The notes below the pieces were generated by a model. The model did no database searches, was not told where the DNA came from, and saw only the letters and a program-made list of their open reading frames with translations. DNA of 19,622 nt from Peptococcaceae bacterium (GTDB taxonomy: Bacteria; Bacillota; Peptococcia; Peptococcales; Peptococcaceae), in the NCBI GenBank assembly GCA_900756555.1, contig CAAEKP010000109.1:1-19622 (forward strand), read 5' to 3'. Made by a program: the position numbers and the translations under genes. This document shows, piece after piece, positions 7,035 to 16,100 of the stretch. Each line of letters opens with the position of its first letter. Within the stretch, counting starts at the first letter, position 1.

Positions 7035-7391
7035 ATGGCAAGAATTAAACGTGGTGTAACAAGTCACCGCAGACATAAAAAAGTTTTAAGACAGGCAAAA
7101 GGTTACTATGGTAACCGTTCCAAAATCTACCGTGTAGCAAATCAGGCTGTAATGCGTTCCCTGCGTTACGCTTATGCGCACAGAAAACTGCGTAAACGTG
7201 ATTTCCGCAAACTGTGGATTGCTCGTATCAATGCAGCATGCAGAATGAATAATATGTCCTACAGCAGATTCATCAACGGCTTAAACAAAGCTGGTGTTGA
7301 AATCAACCGTAAGGTTCTGGCTGATTTGGCTATCACTGATGCAAAAGCATTCAGCGACTTAGTAGAAGTTGCTAAAAAAGCATTAGCTTAA
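7035..7391 (+). CDS. rplT: 50S ribosomal protein L20
   Basis: 118 residues, the normal length, with MARIKRGVTSHRRHKKVL, AKGYYGNRSKIYR and a C domain with RINAACRMNNMSYSRFINGL. It is an early-assembly protein of the large subunit that binds 23S rRNA, and in Bacillus it represses its own operon by binding the infC leader. SD AAGGAGG is about eleven bases before the ATG. Last gene of the operon, followed by a strong terminator. Confidence 0.98.
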   Translation: MARIKRGVTSHRRHKKVLRQAKGYYGNRSKIYRVANQAVMRSLRYAYAHRKLRKRDFRKLWIARINAACRMNNMSYSRFINGLNKAGVEINRKVLADLAITDAKAFSDLVEVAKKALA

Positions 7392-7410
7392 TTTAGCTGA
7401 CATGAGAATG

Positions 7411-7457
7411 AGAGGGTATTTCAGAAGCCTTTGGCTTTTGAGGTATCCTCTATTTTT
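7411..7457 (+). terminator. Terminator of the infC-rpmI-rplT operon
   Basis: Arms 7412-7429 and 7433-7450 pair over 18 bp with a few G-U pairs around a TTT loop (inner GAAGCC/GGCTTT), followed by TATTTTT at 7451-7457. Confidence 0.88.
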
Positions 7458-7528
7458 GTATTGTGGACAAATAAAGGCGGTTGGAATGATATCCATGTGC
7501 TGCCTTAGGATAGGAGTGCAATTGCAAT

Positions 7529-7816
7529 ATGTTATTGATGAAGCTGATTATAATTTATTTAGTTGCTATGAATTTGGGCGGATTTCTGTTGATGGGCTGG
7601 GACAAGCGCAAGGCGCGCAAAGACCAGTGGCGCGTGCCGGAGGAACGGTTCTTTCTGGTATCATTGCTGGGCGGAAGTTTAGGTTGCTGGCTGGGCATGC
7701 AAAAGTTTCGCCATAAGACAAAACATAAAACCTTTGTGGTGGGCATTCCGCTGATTTTTGTATTACAGTTGGTGCTGGTAACGATACTGTGCGGTCGTTT
7801 GGCAGGATTTTATTAA
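7529..7816 (+). CDS. DUF1294 family small membrane protein
   Basis: A 95-residue hydrophobic protein. An N-terminal membrane helix (about 1-22) leads into the family signature MGWDKRKARKDQWRVPEERFF (22-42), then LLGGSLGCWLGMQKFRHKTKH (46-66) and a C-terminal membrane helix (about 70-90). This WDK-A..WR-PE-L..GG..G...M..F.HKT pattern is typical of DUF1294, whose function is unknown. SD-like AGGAG lies about twelve bases upstream of ATG 7529, slightly long; ATG 7538 is an alternative. It stands alone between the rplT terminator and the dapB riboswitch. An open frame shifted by one base over the same DNA (7402-7716) is a shadow. Confidence 0.85.
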   Translation: MLLMKLIIIYLVAMNLGGFLLMGWDKRKARKDQWRVPEERFFLVSLLGGSLGCWLGMQKFRHKTKHKTFVVGIPLIFVLQLVLVTILCGRLAGFY

Positions 7817-7911
7817 ACTATTGTGCTTTTTGGCGCAAAAATCTGGATTGCATATATAAATTTGTACATTGTATTTTTTCTGTATTTTCTCCCAAATCGC
7901 GTATTGCATGG

Positions 7912-7940
7912 TTGACAGTAACCGACGCGAATGCTATTAT
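7912..7940 (+). promoter_or_regulatory. Sigma-A promoter of the dapB-asd-dapA operon
   Basis: Perfect TTGACA (7912-7917), 17-base spacer, TATTAT (7935-7940), placed just ahead of the lysine riboswitch. Confidence 0.82.
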
Positions 7941-7974
7941 AAAAAATAACCAAAATTAAATAATAAAGATGCCT

Positions 7975-8229
7975 TGTCTGTCTGGATAGGGTAGAGGCGC
8001 GAAAATTATGAGTCGTACTGAGGAGGTTTCAGGAAATCGTAGAAACAGTATAAAAGGAATTTTCGCCGAAGTCTGTTTTTCTCCTGCGAAAACAGGCTGG
8101 GGCTGTATCGAACAGGTACAGGACTGTCAGCAGCTGTAGCCTAAGCAGTTGTTGTTGTGCTATCATATAGGGATGGGGATATTCTGAAGCTATAGCTAAA
8201 AGGTGATTTTCTCCTTTTGGCTTTTTTTA
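7975..8229 (+). promoter_or_regulatory. Lysine riboswitch (L box) with terminator
   Basis: Conserved aptamer blocks appear in order: GGTAGAGGCGCG near 7990, a GAGT segment, AAAAGGAATTTTCGCCGAAG near 8052-8073, GGCTGGGGCTGTATCG near 8096 and GGACTGTCAGCAGC near 8123. P1 is likely GGATAG (about 7985-7990) with CTATC (8160-8164). The expression platform ends in a terminator: AGCTAAAAGG (8194-8203) with CCTTTTGGCT (8213-8222) and T-run 8222-8228. Lysine binding should turn off dapB-asd-dapA by premature termination. Confidence 0.92.
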
Positions 8230-8274
8230 TAAAGTGACTGATATATCGTCCCTGCAATAAAGGAGGAATTTCAA

Positions 8275-9069
8275 ATGATTCGAGTAGGTGTAATGGGTGC
8301 GTGCGGTCGTATGGGTCGCGAAATTTGCCGCACAGTGGTAGATGATGCAGAGTTAGAACTGGTAGCAGCCTTTGACAGGGAGTATCAGGGGATGGAAATC
8401 GGCGCGCTGATTGGTCGCCCGGTAGAAGGTGTGCTGGTGGAAACCGACTTGCAGAAACTACTGGCAGAAACAGAAATTGATGTTATGATTGACTTCACAG
8501 TAGCAGACGCTATGCGGGTGAATGTGCCACAGGTACTGAAAAAAGGCATTGCTGTGGTAACAGGTACCACTGGCCTGAGCGCAGAAGAACGGGCTGAGAT
8601 GGGCAAACTGGCAGAGGCGCATAGTACAAGTATGTTCCATGCCGCTAATTTTGCCATTGGTGCGGTTCTGATGATGAAATTTGCCGCAGAAGCTGCAAAA
8701 TATATGCCATATGCAGAAGTGATTGAACTGCATCACGATAAAAAACTGGATGCGCCATCCGGTACCGCAGTAACTACTTTGGCGAAAATGGCACAGAATC
8801 GTGAGCCGATGAAACAGGGTATGGAAGATGAATATGAAAAAATTGCCGGTGCCCGCGGCGGTGAATATGAAGGTATGCGGGTGCATAGCGTGCGTCTGCC
8901 AGGTTTTGTGGCCAGCCAGGAAGTAATTTTTGGTGGACTGGGGCAGACATTAACGATCCGTCATGACTCTATTTCCAGAGAATCCTTTATGCCTGGTATC
9001 GCTCTGGCAGCGAAAAAAGTACAGGGCTGGACTGGTCTGGTAGAAGATCTGGAAAATATTTTAGATTAG
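8275..9069 (+). CDS. dapB: 4-hydroxy-tetrahydrodipicolinate reductase
   Basis: Cytosolic NAD(P)H-dependent enzyme reducing the DapA product to tetrahydrodipicolinate in the diaminopimelate/lysine pathway. The 264 residues are normal for the family. N-terminal Rossmann loop GVMGACGRMG at 5-14; VVTGTTG 94-100; catalytic and substrate site ELHHDKKLDAPSGTA at 151-165 with His153/His154 and Lys157; C-terminal closing segment with RHDSISR. AAAGGAGG lies about eight bases before the ATG. First gene of the lysine-riboswitch operon, 56 bp before asd. Confidence 0.97.
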   Translation: MIRVGVMGACGRMGREICRTVVDDAELELVAAFDREYQGMEIGALIGRPVEGVLVETDLQKLLAETEIDVMIDFTVADAMRVNVPQVLKKGIAVVTGTTGLSAEERAEMGKLAEAHSTSMFHAANFAIGAVLMMKFAAEAAKYMPYAEVIELHHDKKLDAPSGTAVTTLAKMAQNREPMKQGMEDEYEKIAGARGGEYEGMRVHSVRLPGFVASQEVIFGGLGQTLTIRHDSISRESFMPGIALAAKKVQGWTGLVEDLENILD

Positions 9070-9125
9070 TTGGTATCTGCCGATTGCGGTGGAGAAGATA
9101 ATATATTTGTGGGGAGGATATTAAC

Positions 9126-10136
9126 ATGAAAGAAGTAACAATCGCAGTAGTAGGGGCAACGGGTGCTGTTGGGCAGGAAATTTTAAAAGTTATGGCAGAA
9201 CGGAAAGTGCCATATAAAGAATTACGCCTGCTGGCCAGTGCCAGAAGTGCAGGGAAAGAAATAGAATATCAGGGGAAAACCTATACGGTGCAGGAAACCA
9301 ATGAAAACTCCTTTGACGATGTAGACATCGCACTGTTTGCCGGCGGCCCTGCCAGCCGTGCTTATGGTCGTCTGGCTCAGTCCAAAGGCTGCGTTGTTAT
9401 TGACAACAGCAGTACCTTCCGTCTGGAACCAGATGTTCCGCTGGTAGTGCCAGAAGTAAATCCAGAAGCACTGAAAGAGCATAAAGGCTTAATTGCCAAT
9501 CCAAACTGCTCCACCATTCTGCTGGTATCTGCTTTATATCCGCTGTACAAAAAAAGTAAAATCAAACGTGTTATCGTTTCCACCTATCAGGCTGTATCCG
9601 GCGCTGGGAAAGAGGCCATTGATGAACTGACCTTGCAGGTAAAACAGACACTGAACGGCGAAGCAATCGAACCACACGTATTCCAGCATCAGATTGCCTT
9701 TAACCTGATTCCGCACATTGATGTTTGGGTAGAAGATGATTACAGCAAAGAAGAAATGAAACTGGTTTATGAAACACAGAAAATCTTAAACGATAACAGC
9801 ATTTCCATCAGTCCAACAGCGGTGCGTGTGCCAGTTTACCGCAGTCACTCTGAATCCGTTTATGTTGAAACAGAAGAAAAAATCACACCAGATGAAGCAA
9901 GAGCATTGATGGAAGCAGAACCGGGCCTGATTGTACAGGATGATCCGCACAACAATGTATATCCAATGCCACTGTTCACTTCCGACACCGATGAAGTGTA
10001 TGTGGGTCGTATTCGTCGTGATCTGGGCTGCGACACTGCACTGAATATGTGGATTGCTTTTGACCAGCTGCGCAAAGGTGCTGCTACCAACGCAGTACAG
10101 ATTGCCGAAGAACTGCTGCGTCAGGATTTAATATAA
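9126..10136 (+). CDS. asd: Aspartate-semialdehyde dehydrogenase
   Basis: Cytosolic enzyme reducing aspartyl phosphate to aspartate semialdehyde with NADPH, the branch point to lysine/diaminopimelate and to threonine/methionine. 336 residues. Nucleotide loop GATGAVGQE at 10-18; catalytic Cys128 in NPNCSTI; VSTYQAVSGAG 151-161; HQIAFNLIPHID 188-199; acid/base His241 in RVPVYRSHSE. The SD GGGGAGGA stands before ATG 9126. Placed between dapB and dapA, so here it is controlled by the lysine riboswitch although threonine and methionine synthesis need it too; another asd or another promoter may exist elsewhere. Confidence 0.97.
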   Translation: MKEVTIAVVGATGAVGQEILKVMAERKVPYKELRLLASARSAGKEIEYQGKTYTVQETNENSFDDVDIALFAGGPASRAYGRLAQSKGCVVIDNSSTFRLEPDVPLVVPEVNPEALKEHKGLIANPNCSTILLVSALYPLYKKSKIKRVIVSTYQAVSGAGKEAIDELTLQVKQTLNGEAIEPHVFQHQIAFNLIPHIDVWVEDDYSKEEMKLVYETQKILNDNSISISPTAVRVPVYRSHSESVYVETEEKITPDEARALMEAEPGLIVQDDPHNNVYPMPLFTSDTDEVYVGRIRRDLGCDTALNMWIAFDQLRKGAATNAVQIAEELLRQDLI

Positions 10137-10242
10137 GCAGTAAATTGGCATGCCTGTATGCCATCTGGAATAAAAATATAGTGTAGCAAATGTATAGATT
10201 TGTAACATTCGAGCTGTTATGTATTTTTAGGGGGTATTTCTC

Positions 10243-11121
10243 ATGAATTTTGGTCGAGTATTAACTGCAATGGTTACACCATTTTTAGAAAACGGAGAAG
10301 TAGATTACGCGGAAGTAAAACGTCTGGCTGCACATCTGGTTGAAAACGGCAACGATGGTCTGGTTGTTTGCGGCACTACCGCTGAAACACCAACTCTGAG
10401 CCACGAAGAAAAAATCAATATCGTGAAAGCAGTCAAAGAAGTAATCGGCGGTAAAGCTGCAATTGTAGTAGGGACTGGCACAAACTGTACCAGAACTACC
10501 ATTGAAGCCACAAAAGAAATGGAAGCACTGGGGGTTGACGGTGTACTGGTGGTAGCACCATACTATAACAAACCATCTCAGGAAGGTCTGTATCAACACT
10601 TCAAAGCAGTAGCAGAAGCAACCGCTCTGCCAATTATTCTGTACAATATTCCGGGCCGCTGCGGTATCAATATGGAACCGGCATTGATTGCCCGTCTGGC
10701 TGAAATTCCAAACATTGTGGCTGTAAAAGAAGCGGCTGGCAGCATTGAGCAGGTAAGCAAAATCAAACAGCTGGTACCGGCTGACTTTATTATCTATAGC
10801 GGTGACGATTCCCTGACACTGCCAATGATGGCTGTGGGCGGTTATGGTATCATCAGTGTGGCGGCTCACGTAGTGGGAAATCAGATTAAGGCTATGGTAG
10901 ATGCTTATGTAGTCGGCAATGTGGCAGAAGCAACTGCTCTGCATCAGCAGCTGTATCCAATCTTCAAATCTCTGTTCATTACCTCAAACCCAGTGCCGGT
11001 AAAATATGCACTGAGCCAGGTAGGGTTCGGCAATGGCCAGGTGCGCCTGCCACTGGTAGAAGCCAACGAGCAGGAAAAAGCAGCTGTGCTGAAAACCATG
11101 CAGGATCTGAAGCTGGTGTAA
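10243..11121 (+). CDS. dapA: 4-hydroxy-tetrahydrodipicolinate synthase
   Basis: TIM-barrel aldolase condensing pyruvate with aspartate semialdehyde, the first committed step to diaminopimelate, lysine and, in spore formers, dipicolinate. 292 residues. All key positions sit one residue later than in E. coli: Thr45-Thr46 (GTTAE), Tyr107/Tyr108 (APYYNKP), Tyr134 and Arg139 (LYNIPGR), and Schiff-base Lys162 (IVAVKEAAG). The SD AGGGGG is before ATG 10243. It lies 106 bp after asd and closes the operon, which ends in the unusual long stem at 11160-11298. Confidence 0.97.
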   Translation: MNFGRVLTAMVTPFLENGEVDYAEVKRLAAHLVENGNDGLVVCGTTAETPTLSHEEKINIVKAVKEVIGGKAAIVVGTGTNCTRTTIEATKEMEALGVDGVLVVAPYYNKPSQEGLYQHFKAVAEATALPIILYNIPGRCGINMEPALIARLAEIPNIVAVKEAAGSIEQVSKIKQLVPADFIIYSGDDSLTLPMMAVGGYGIISVAAHVVGNQIKAMVDAYVVGNVAEATALHQQLYPIFKSLFITSNPVPVKYALSQVGFGNGQVRLPLVEANEQEKAAVLKTMQDLKLV

Positions 11122-11159
11122 GCGTAAGCTTGCGCTATTAATGGAACAATAAAATAAAG

Positions 11160-11298
11160 AGGGCTGTCGCGGTAAGCGGATTGTCATCTCGAGCAAAGTC
11201 GAGAGATCTTTTCTGAAAGAAGGATTTCTCCGGCGCATTTGCACAGAAAATTGTGCTAATTAGGCGAAATGACGGTGTTTACTGCGATGGCCTTTTTT
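11160..11298 (+). terminator. Long terminator-like stem of the dap operon enclosing repeat copy B
   Basis: AGGGCTGTCGCGGTAA (11160-11175) pairs, with G-U pairs and one or two mismatches, with TTACTGCGATGGCCT (11279-11293), followed by a T-run to 11298. The loop of roughly 100 bases is filled by the dispersed repeat, whose own ends GTCATCTCG and CGAAATGAC pair inside it. The whole unit is a nested hairpin of about 140 bases. Confidence 0.7.
11183..11273 (+). repeat. Dispersed structured intergenic repeat, copy B
   Basis: Shares GATTTCTCC, a 25-base block from GCGCATTTGCACAGAAAA onward (one mismatch) and CGAAATGAC with the reverse complement of copy A (5629-5706). It differs by an extra left part with its own small hairpin (CTCGA-GCAAAG-TCGAG at about 11188-11203). 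Located inside the stem of the dapA terminator. Confidence 0.7.
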
Positions 11299-11443
11299 GT
11301 ATTTATTTAAAGTGTTGTGTTTTGCAATGCTCACTTTGAATGTCATTGTATTTCTTGTTTTGTTTTCCCACGGTTGTTTTTGGATATACTAGGAAAACGT
11401 ATACCAAAATATTGTCTGAAAACAGACGGGAGGCAGAATTACA

Positions 11444-11620
11444 ATGGGCAGAACAAAAACCTATTACACAAAAGATATTTTAAAGCTGGAACTGGCACAG
11501 CAGTTGGGTTATGGTGAAAAAATTCAGCGGGCAGGCTGGGGCGAATTAACTTCGGCAGAGAGCGGACGTTTGGGCGGTATGGTGAACGGCTATATGCGAA
11601 AGCATCATTGGTTCTCTTAA
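11444..11620 (+). CDS. Small acid-soluble spore protein, alpha/beta-type-like
   Basis: A 58-codon gene with GGGAGG about nine bases before ATG 11444 and TAA at 11618. The protein has two blocks that match the two alpha/beta-type SASP signatures: ILKLELAQQLG (about 12-22, family K-x-E-x-A-x-[DE]-[LV]-G) and GWGELTSAESGRLGG (about 31-45, family G-[ED]-LT-x3-G-x-[VL]-GG) followed by a short basic tail. SASPs coat spore DNA and are cut by the GPR protease on germination; the ELTS segment corresponds to the cut region. It is shorter at the C terminus than Bacillus SspC. It stands alone between the dap terminator and the YtoI-type gene. A sigma-G promoter was not convincingly found. Good match but assigned by eye. 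Confidence 0.7.
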   Translation: MGRTKTYYTKDILKLELAQQLGYGEKIQRAGWGELTSAESGRLGGMVNGYMRKHHWFS

Positions 11621-11669
11621 ACGTATACAAAGTACTTACGAAACTGTTATAAAACAATTTCGATTTTTG

Positions 11670-11698
11670 TTGAGAATTGCAACGTGTTATAGTATAAT
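11670..11698 (+). promoter_or_regulatory. Sigma-A promoter of the YtoI-type gene
   Basis: TTGAGA (11670-11675), 17-base spacer, perfect TATAAT (11693-11698). The predicted start near 11705 would leave a leader of only about 13 bases, with the SD at its very 5' end. Confidence 0.72.
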
Positions 11699-11717
11699 GT
11701 TGGTTGAGGTGAAAAGC

Positions 11718-13031
11718 ATGGCAGCAACGAAACATGAACAAATTTTAAAATACATTGAAGCATTACCGATAGGCACTAAAGTTTCCGTTCGTCAGATTGC
11801 CAAAGACTTGGAAGTGAGCGAAGGCACGGCGTACAGAGCGATTAAACAGGCAGAAAATATAGGTTTGGTCAGCTCTATCCCTAAAGTAGCTACTATTCGT
11901 ATAGAAAAACCTGTAAAAAAACAGTTAGAAGATATGACTCTGCACGAGATTAATCTGATTGTGGAGGGTACTTTTCTGGCTGGGCAAAATCACAGTGAGC
12001 GGATACCAAAATCTTTTGCAGCCTGCTTCAGCACAGAAGAACTGCGTCGCAAAAATATTAACAGCAACACGTTGGTTATCTCCAGCAATGTAGCAGAATT
12101 GCAGAGCTTTGCCATCAAAAAAGGTGCTGCGCTGCTGGTGGTGGGCGGTGGAATCCCAGAAGAAAGCCTGCTGCGGCAGGCGGAAGAAACAGGTACGCCG
12201 GTGATGGTGTGCCCGTATGATACCTTTGAAACCATTACTATGATTAATAAAGCCATTTATGAGCGTCTGGTGCAGCAGGATCTGGTGCGCATCGGCGATA
12301 TTATGAAGACCGACGTTGCCACCTTGTATCCGCACGATACGGTTCTGGACTGGCACGAACTGACCCTGAAATCAAGCCACAGCAATTTCCCGGTTATCAA
12401 CGGCGAAAACAAACTGCTGGGTGTAGTGACACCGTTAGCCGTCACTGGCATGAGCAGCAATATGCCTATCAGCGAAGTGATGGAAACAGAAATGCTGACT
12501 GCGCGGCCGGACAATTTGGTAAGCCACATTTCCAGACTGCTGGTTTGGGAAGACTGTGACATGATTCCAGTTGTTGCTGAAGACCAGCGTCTGGTGGGCG
12601 TGGTGAATCGGCAGGATATCATTCAGGCGTTACAGCAGACGCAGAAACAGCCGCAATTTGGTGAAACAGTAGATAATCTGACGCTGAGCGGATTTAAACT
12701 GCACGATACTGCCGGTGAAAATCGAGTAGCGATTGAAGGCAACATCACGCAGTTTATGATGAACGAAGTCAACATCGCCAGCGCTGGTGCGTTGAGCATG
12801 ATCATCTGCAATGCGGCCACCATCGCGGCACGCAAGCTGTATCGGCTGCAAACTGTGGTGGATGAGATGCATCTGATTTGTCTGCGCTCTGTTGAACTGG
12901 ACGAAGAAGTATTTGTATCGGCAGAGCTGTTACAGGTGGACAAAAAATACTGTAAGGCAGAGGTTGTTGTGAGAACGAAGGATGAAACCAAATATAAAGC
13001 CCATATCATTCTAAAAGTTTTGAAAAAATAG
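11718..13031 (+). CDS. ytoI: YtoI-type regulator: HTH, DRTGG, two CBS domains and hotdog domain
   Basis: 437 residues, close to Bacillus YtoI in length and order. N-terminal HTH about 1-60 (KHEQILKYIEALPIG, KDLEVSEGTAYRAIKQAE); DRTGG-like domain about 75-185 (NTLVISSNVAELQSFAIKKG, LLVVGGG, YDTFETITMINKAIYERL); CBS pair about 190-310 (IMKTDVATLYPHDTV, FPVINGENKLLGVVT, MIPVVAEDQRLVGVVNRQDII); C-terminal acyl-CoA-type hotdog domain about 330-437. CBS pairs usually bind adenine nucleotides, so it probably senses such a ligand and regulates DNA, but target and ligand are unknown. Start ATG 11718 follows SD GAGGTGA; upstream in-frame codons to 11667 overlap the promoter. In Bacillus ytoI also lies a few genes before dnaE. 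Own terminator. Confidence 0.9.
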   Translation: MAATKHEQILKYIEALPIGTKVSVRQIAKDLEVSEGTAYRAIKQAENIGLVSSIPKVATIRIEKPVKKQLEDMTLHEINLIVEGTFLAGQNHSERIPKSFAACFSTEELRRKNINSNTLVISSNVAELQSFAIKKGAALLVVGGGIPEESLLRQAEETGTPVMVCPYDTFETITMINKAIYERLVQQDLVRIGDIMKTDVATLYPHDTVLDWHELTLKSSHSNFPVINGENKLLGVVTPLAVTGMSSNMPISEVMETEMLTARPDNLVSHISRLLVWEDCDMIPVVAEDQRLVGVVNRQDIIQALQQTQKQPQFGETVDNLTLSGFKLHDTAGENRVAIEGNITQFMMNEVNIASAGALSMIICNAATIAARKLYRLQTVVDEMHLICLRSVELDEEVFVSAELLQVDKKYCKAEVVVRTKDETKYKAHIILKVLKK

Positions 13032-13054
13032 AGTTATAAAAACTGTGCAATACA

Positions 13055-13100
13055 GCAGATCGTTCCGGCCTGTGAACTTGACCGGGCGTTCTGCTTTTTT
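13055..13100 (+). terminator. Terminator after the YtoI-type gene
   Basis: GCAGATCGTTCCGG (13055-13068) pairs imperfectly with CCGGGCGTTCTGC (13082-13094), followed by a T-run 13095-13100. Confidence 0.75.
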
Positions 13101-13147
13101 CTCTTTTTAATTTACGGAAAAATACAAGTTCGGAAAGGAGTAACCCT

Positions 13148-16100
13148 ATGAACCCGTTTGTTCATTTACATACCCATACGGCTTACAGCTTGCTGGACGG
13201 TGCCAGCAAGCTCAGTGAGCTGATTCAGCGTGCCAAAGAACTCAATATGCCGGCGCTGGCTATTACCGACCATGGCGTGATGTATGGCGTGGTGGATTTT
13301 TATAAGGCCTGTAAAAAAGAAGGTATCAAGCCTATTATCGGCTGCGAAGTTTATGTGGCGCCCCGCACCCGTTTTGACCGTCAGCCCGGATTGGACGACA
13401 GCGCATATCATTTAATCCTGCTGGTAAAAAATGAAGAAGGCTACCGCAATTTATCCCGGCTGGAATCGCTGGCTTCACTGGAAGGCTTTTACTATAAACC
13501 CCGTGTGGATCGGGAACTGCTGGAGCAGTATCACGAAGGGCTGATTGCCTTATCGGGCTGTCTGGCCGGGGAGGTAGCGCAGAAAATTTTGCAGGATGAC
13601 TTGGACGGTGCTCGGGAAACGGCCCAGTGGTACCGTGATACCTTCGGCGCGGAGAACTATTACTTTGAAGTGCAGAATCACGGCATTCATGAGCAGATGC
13701 AGGTGAACTATCATCTGGATATTCTGAGCAGGGAGATGGATATTCCGCTGGTGGCCACTAACGATAACCACTATGTTTACGCGGAAGATGCCAAGACCCA
13801 GGATGTAATGATGTGCATTCAGATGGGAAAAACGCTGGATGATGTGAACCGTATGCGGTTTGATAGCAATAATTTTTATCTGAAAAGCTATGATGAGATG
13901 CAGCAGGCATTGGGTGATTACCCGGAATCACTGACGAACACGCTGAAAATTGCCGAGCTGTGCAATTTTGATTTTACCTTCGGGGAAAATCATATGCCAA
14001 TCTTTGAGGTGCCGGAGGGTTATACTCTGGACAGCTACTTTGAAGAACTGTGCCGCAAAGAAATTGCCACCCGTTATAACCCGATAACGCCGGAAGTGGA
14101 GCAGCGGTTAGAGTATGAATTGTCAGTTATCAAGCAGATGGGCTACTCAGGCTATTTCCTGATTGTATGGGACTTTATCCGGTTTGCCCGGGAGAAGGGA
14201 ATTTACGTGGGCCCGGGGCGTGGTTCAGCGGCGGGCAGCATTGTGTCTTACGCGCTGCATATCACAGACCTTGACCCAATCAAATATGACTTGCTGTTTG
14301 AGCGCTTTCTGAATCCAGAGCGCGTGAGCATGCCCGATATTGACATCGACTTCTGCTATGAGCGGCGCGGCGAAGTGATTGACTATGTAATTGAAAAATA
14401 CGGGCAGGAGCATGTGTGTCAGATTATCACCTTTGGTACCATGGCAGCGCGAGGCGCGATCCGTGATGTTGGCCGGGTGATGAATGTGCCTATCGCTACG
14501 GTTAATAAGGTAGCCAAGGCCATTCCCGGTGAATTGGGCATGACCATTGAGAAGGCGCTGAACGCCTCGCAGGAGCTGCGCACCTACTGTGAGGAAGATG
14601 AGCAGATTGCTGAACTGATTGCCACAGCGCAGAAGCTGGAAGGGCTGCCGCGTCATGCCGGCACCCATGCGGCGGGTGTGGTAATTTCCAAGGAGCGGCT
14701 GGACTATTACCTGCCACTGCAAAAATCGGCAGAGTGCGGTGTTATTACCCAGTTTGCCAAAGAAAACGTAGAAGAAATCGGTCTGCTGAAAATGGACTTT
14801 CTGGGGCTGCGTACCCTGACGGTTATCAACAAAGCGGTAGACATGATTCAGCAGAATTACGGTGTGACCATCGACTTTAACCAGATGGATATGAACGACG
14901 AACAAACATACAAAATGCTCAGCGATGGGGACAGCATCGGCGTGTTCCAGCTGGAAAGCAACGGTATGCGTAATATCATGCGGGACATTCAGCCGGGCAA
15001 CATTGAGGATATCACTGCGCTGAACGCGCTGTATCGGCCTGGCCCGCTGAAGAGTGGCATGGTGGAGGATTTTATTGAGCGCAAGCACGGGCGCAGAGAA
15101 ATTTCTTATCTGCATCCTCTGTTGGAGCCAATCCTGAAGCCAACTTACGGGGTAATTCTCTATCAGGAGCAGGTTATGCGTATCGCCAGCGATTTAGCAG
15201 GCTTCTCGCTTGGTCAGGCGGATATGCTGCGTCGGGCCATGGGCAAGAAAAAACCGGAAATTATTGCCGCCATGAAGCAGGATTTTATGGATGGCGCGGA
15301 AAACAATCATATAGACCGTGCTGTGGCAGCCAAAGTATTTGAACTGATTGAATATTTCTCCGGCTATGGTTTCAACAAGAGCCACAGTGCTGCCTATGCG
15401 ATTGTGGCCTATCAGACCGCTTATCTGAAAGCGCATTATCCGGTAGAATTTATGGCGGCGCTGTTGACCAGCATTATGGACTCCACCGACCGCATCTCCT
15501 TCTACATTGCCGAGTGCAAGCGCATGGGCATCCCGGTACTGACCCCGGATGTAAATGAAAGTCAGGAGAACTTCACAGTAGCCAACGGGCGTATTCGATT
15601 TGGTCTGGCGGCTATGAAAAATGTGGGCAAGGGTGCCATGCGCTCCATCATTGAGATGCGTAACGAAGAAGGGTTGTTTACCTCCTTGCAGGATTTCTGT
15701 GCCCGGGTGGATTTGAGCCAGGTCAACAAGCGCATGATTGAAAATTTAATCAAAGGCGGTGCATTTGACTCAGTGGCAGGCAACAAACGACAACTGCTGG
15801 ACATTTTGGATCAATGCCTGGAGCAGGGGCATGAAATCAGCCGCAGTAAGAACAGTGCGCAGATGTCTTTGTTTGATTTTGCTGAGGAAACAGGATTAAC
15901 TTCCCGCTATGCGCCAATTCCGCTGCCTGACCTGCCGGAGTTCAGCAGTCAGGAATTGCTGATGATGGAAAAACAGATTCTGGGCTTATATGTCAGCGGA
16001 CATCCACTGGACAACTACACGGAAGTCATCCGTGAAAAAACCTCCACCACGCTAGCGGAACTGACAGAAGAACAGGACCAGCAGCGCATTATTTTAGGCG

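Noticed and set aside
7402..7716. 104-codon frame starting inside the rplT terminator
   Set aside because: It runs through the terminator stem and overlaps the DUF1294 gene in another frame; the DUF1294 protein matches its family.
10285..10944. 219-codon open frame antisense to dapA
   Set aside because: Shadow of dapA, rich in Cys, His and Phe as expected of antisense translation, without translation signals.
11317..11517. 66-codon frame upstream of the SASP-like gene
   Set aside because: No SD, odd composition, and it overlaps the better supported 11444-11620 gene in a different frame.
14225..15115. 296-codon open frame antisense to dnaE
   Set aside because: It lies wholly inside the conserved dnaE catalytic region, has no SD or recognisable protein features, and is explained by the codon usage of the sense gene.
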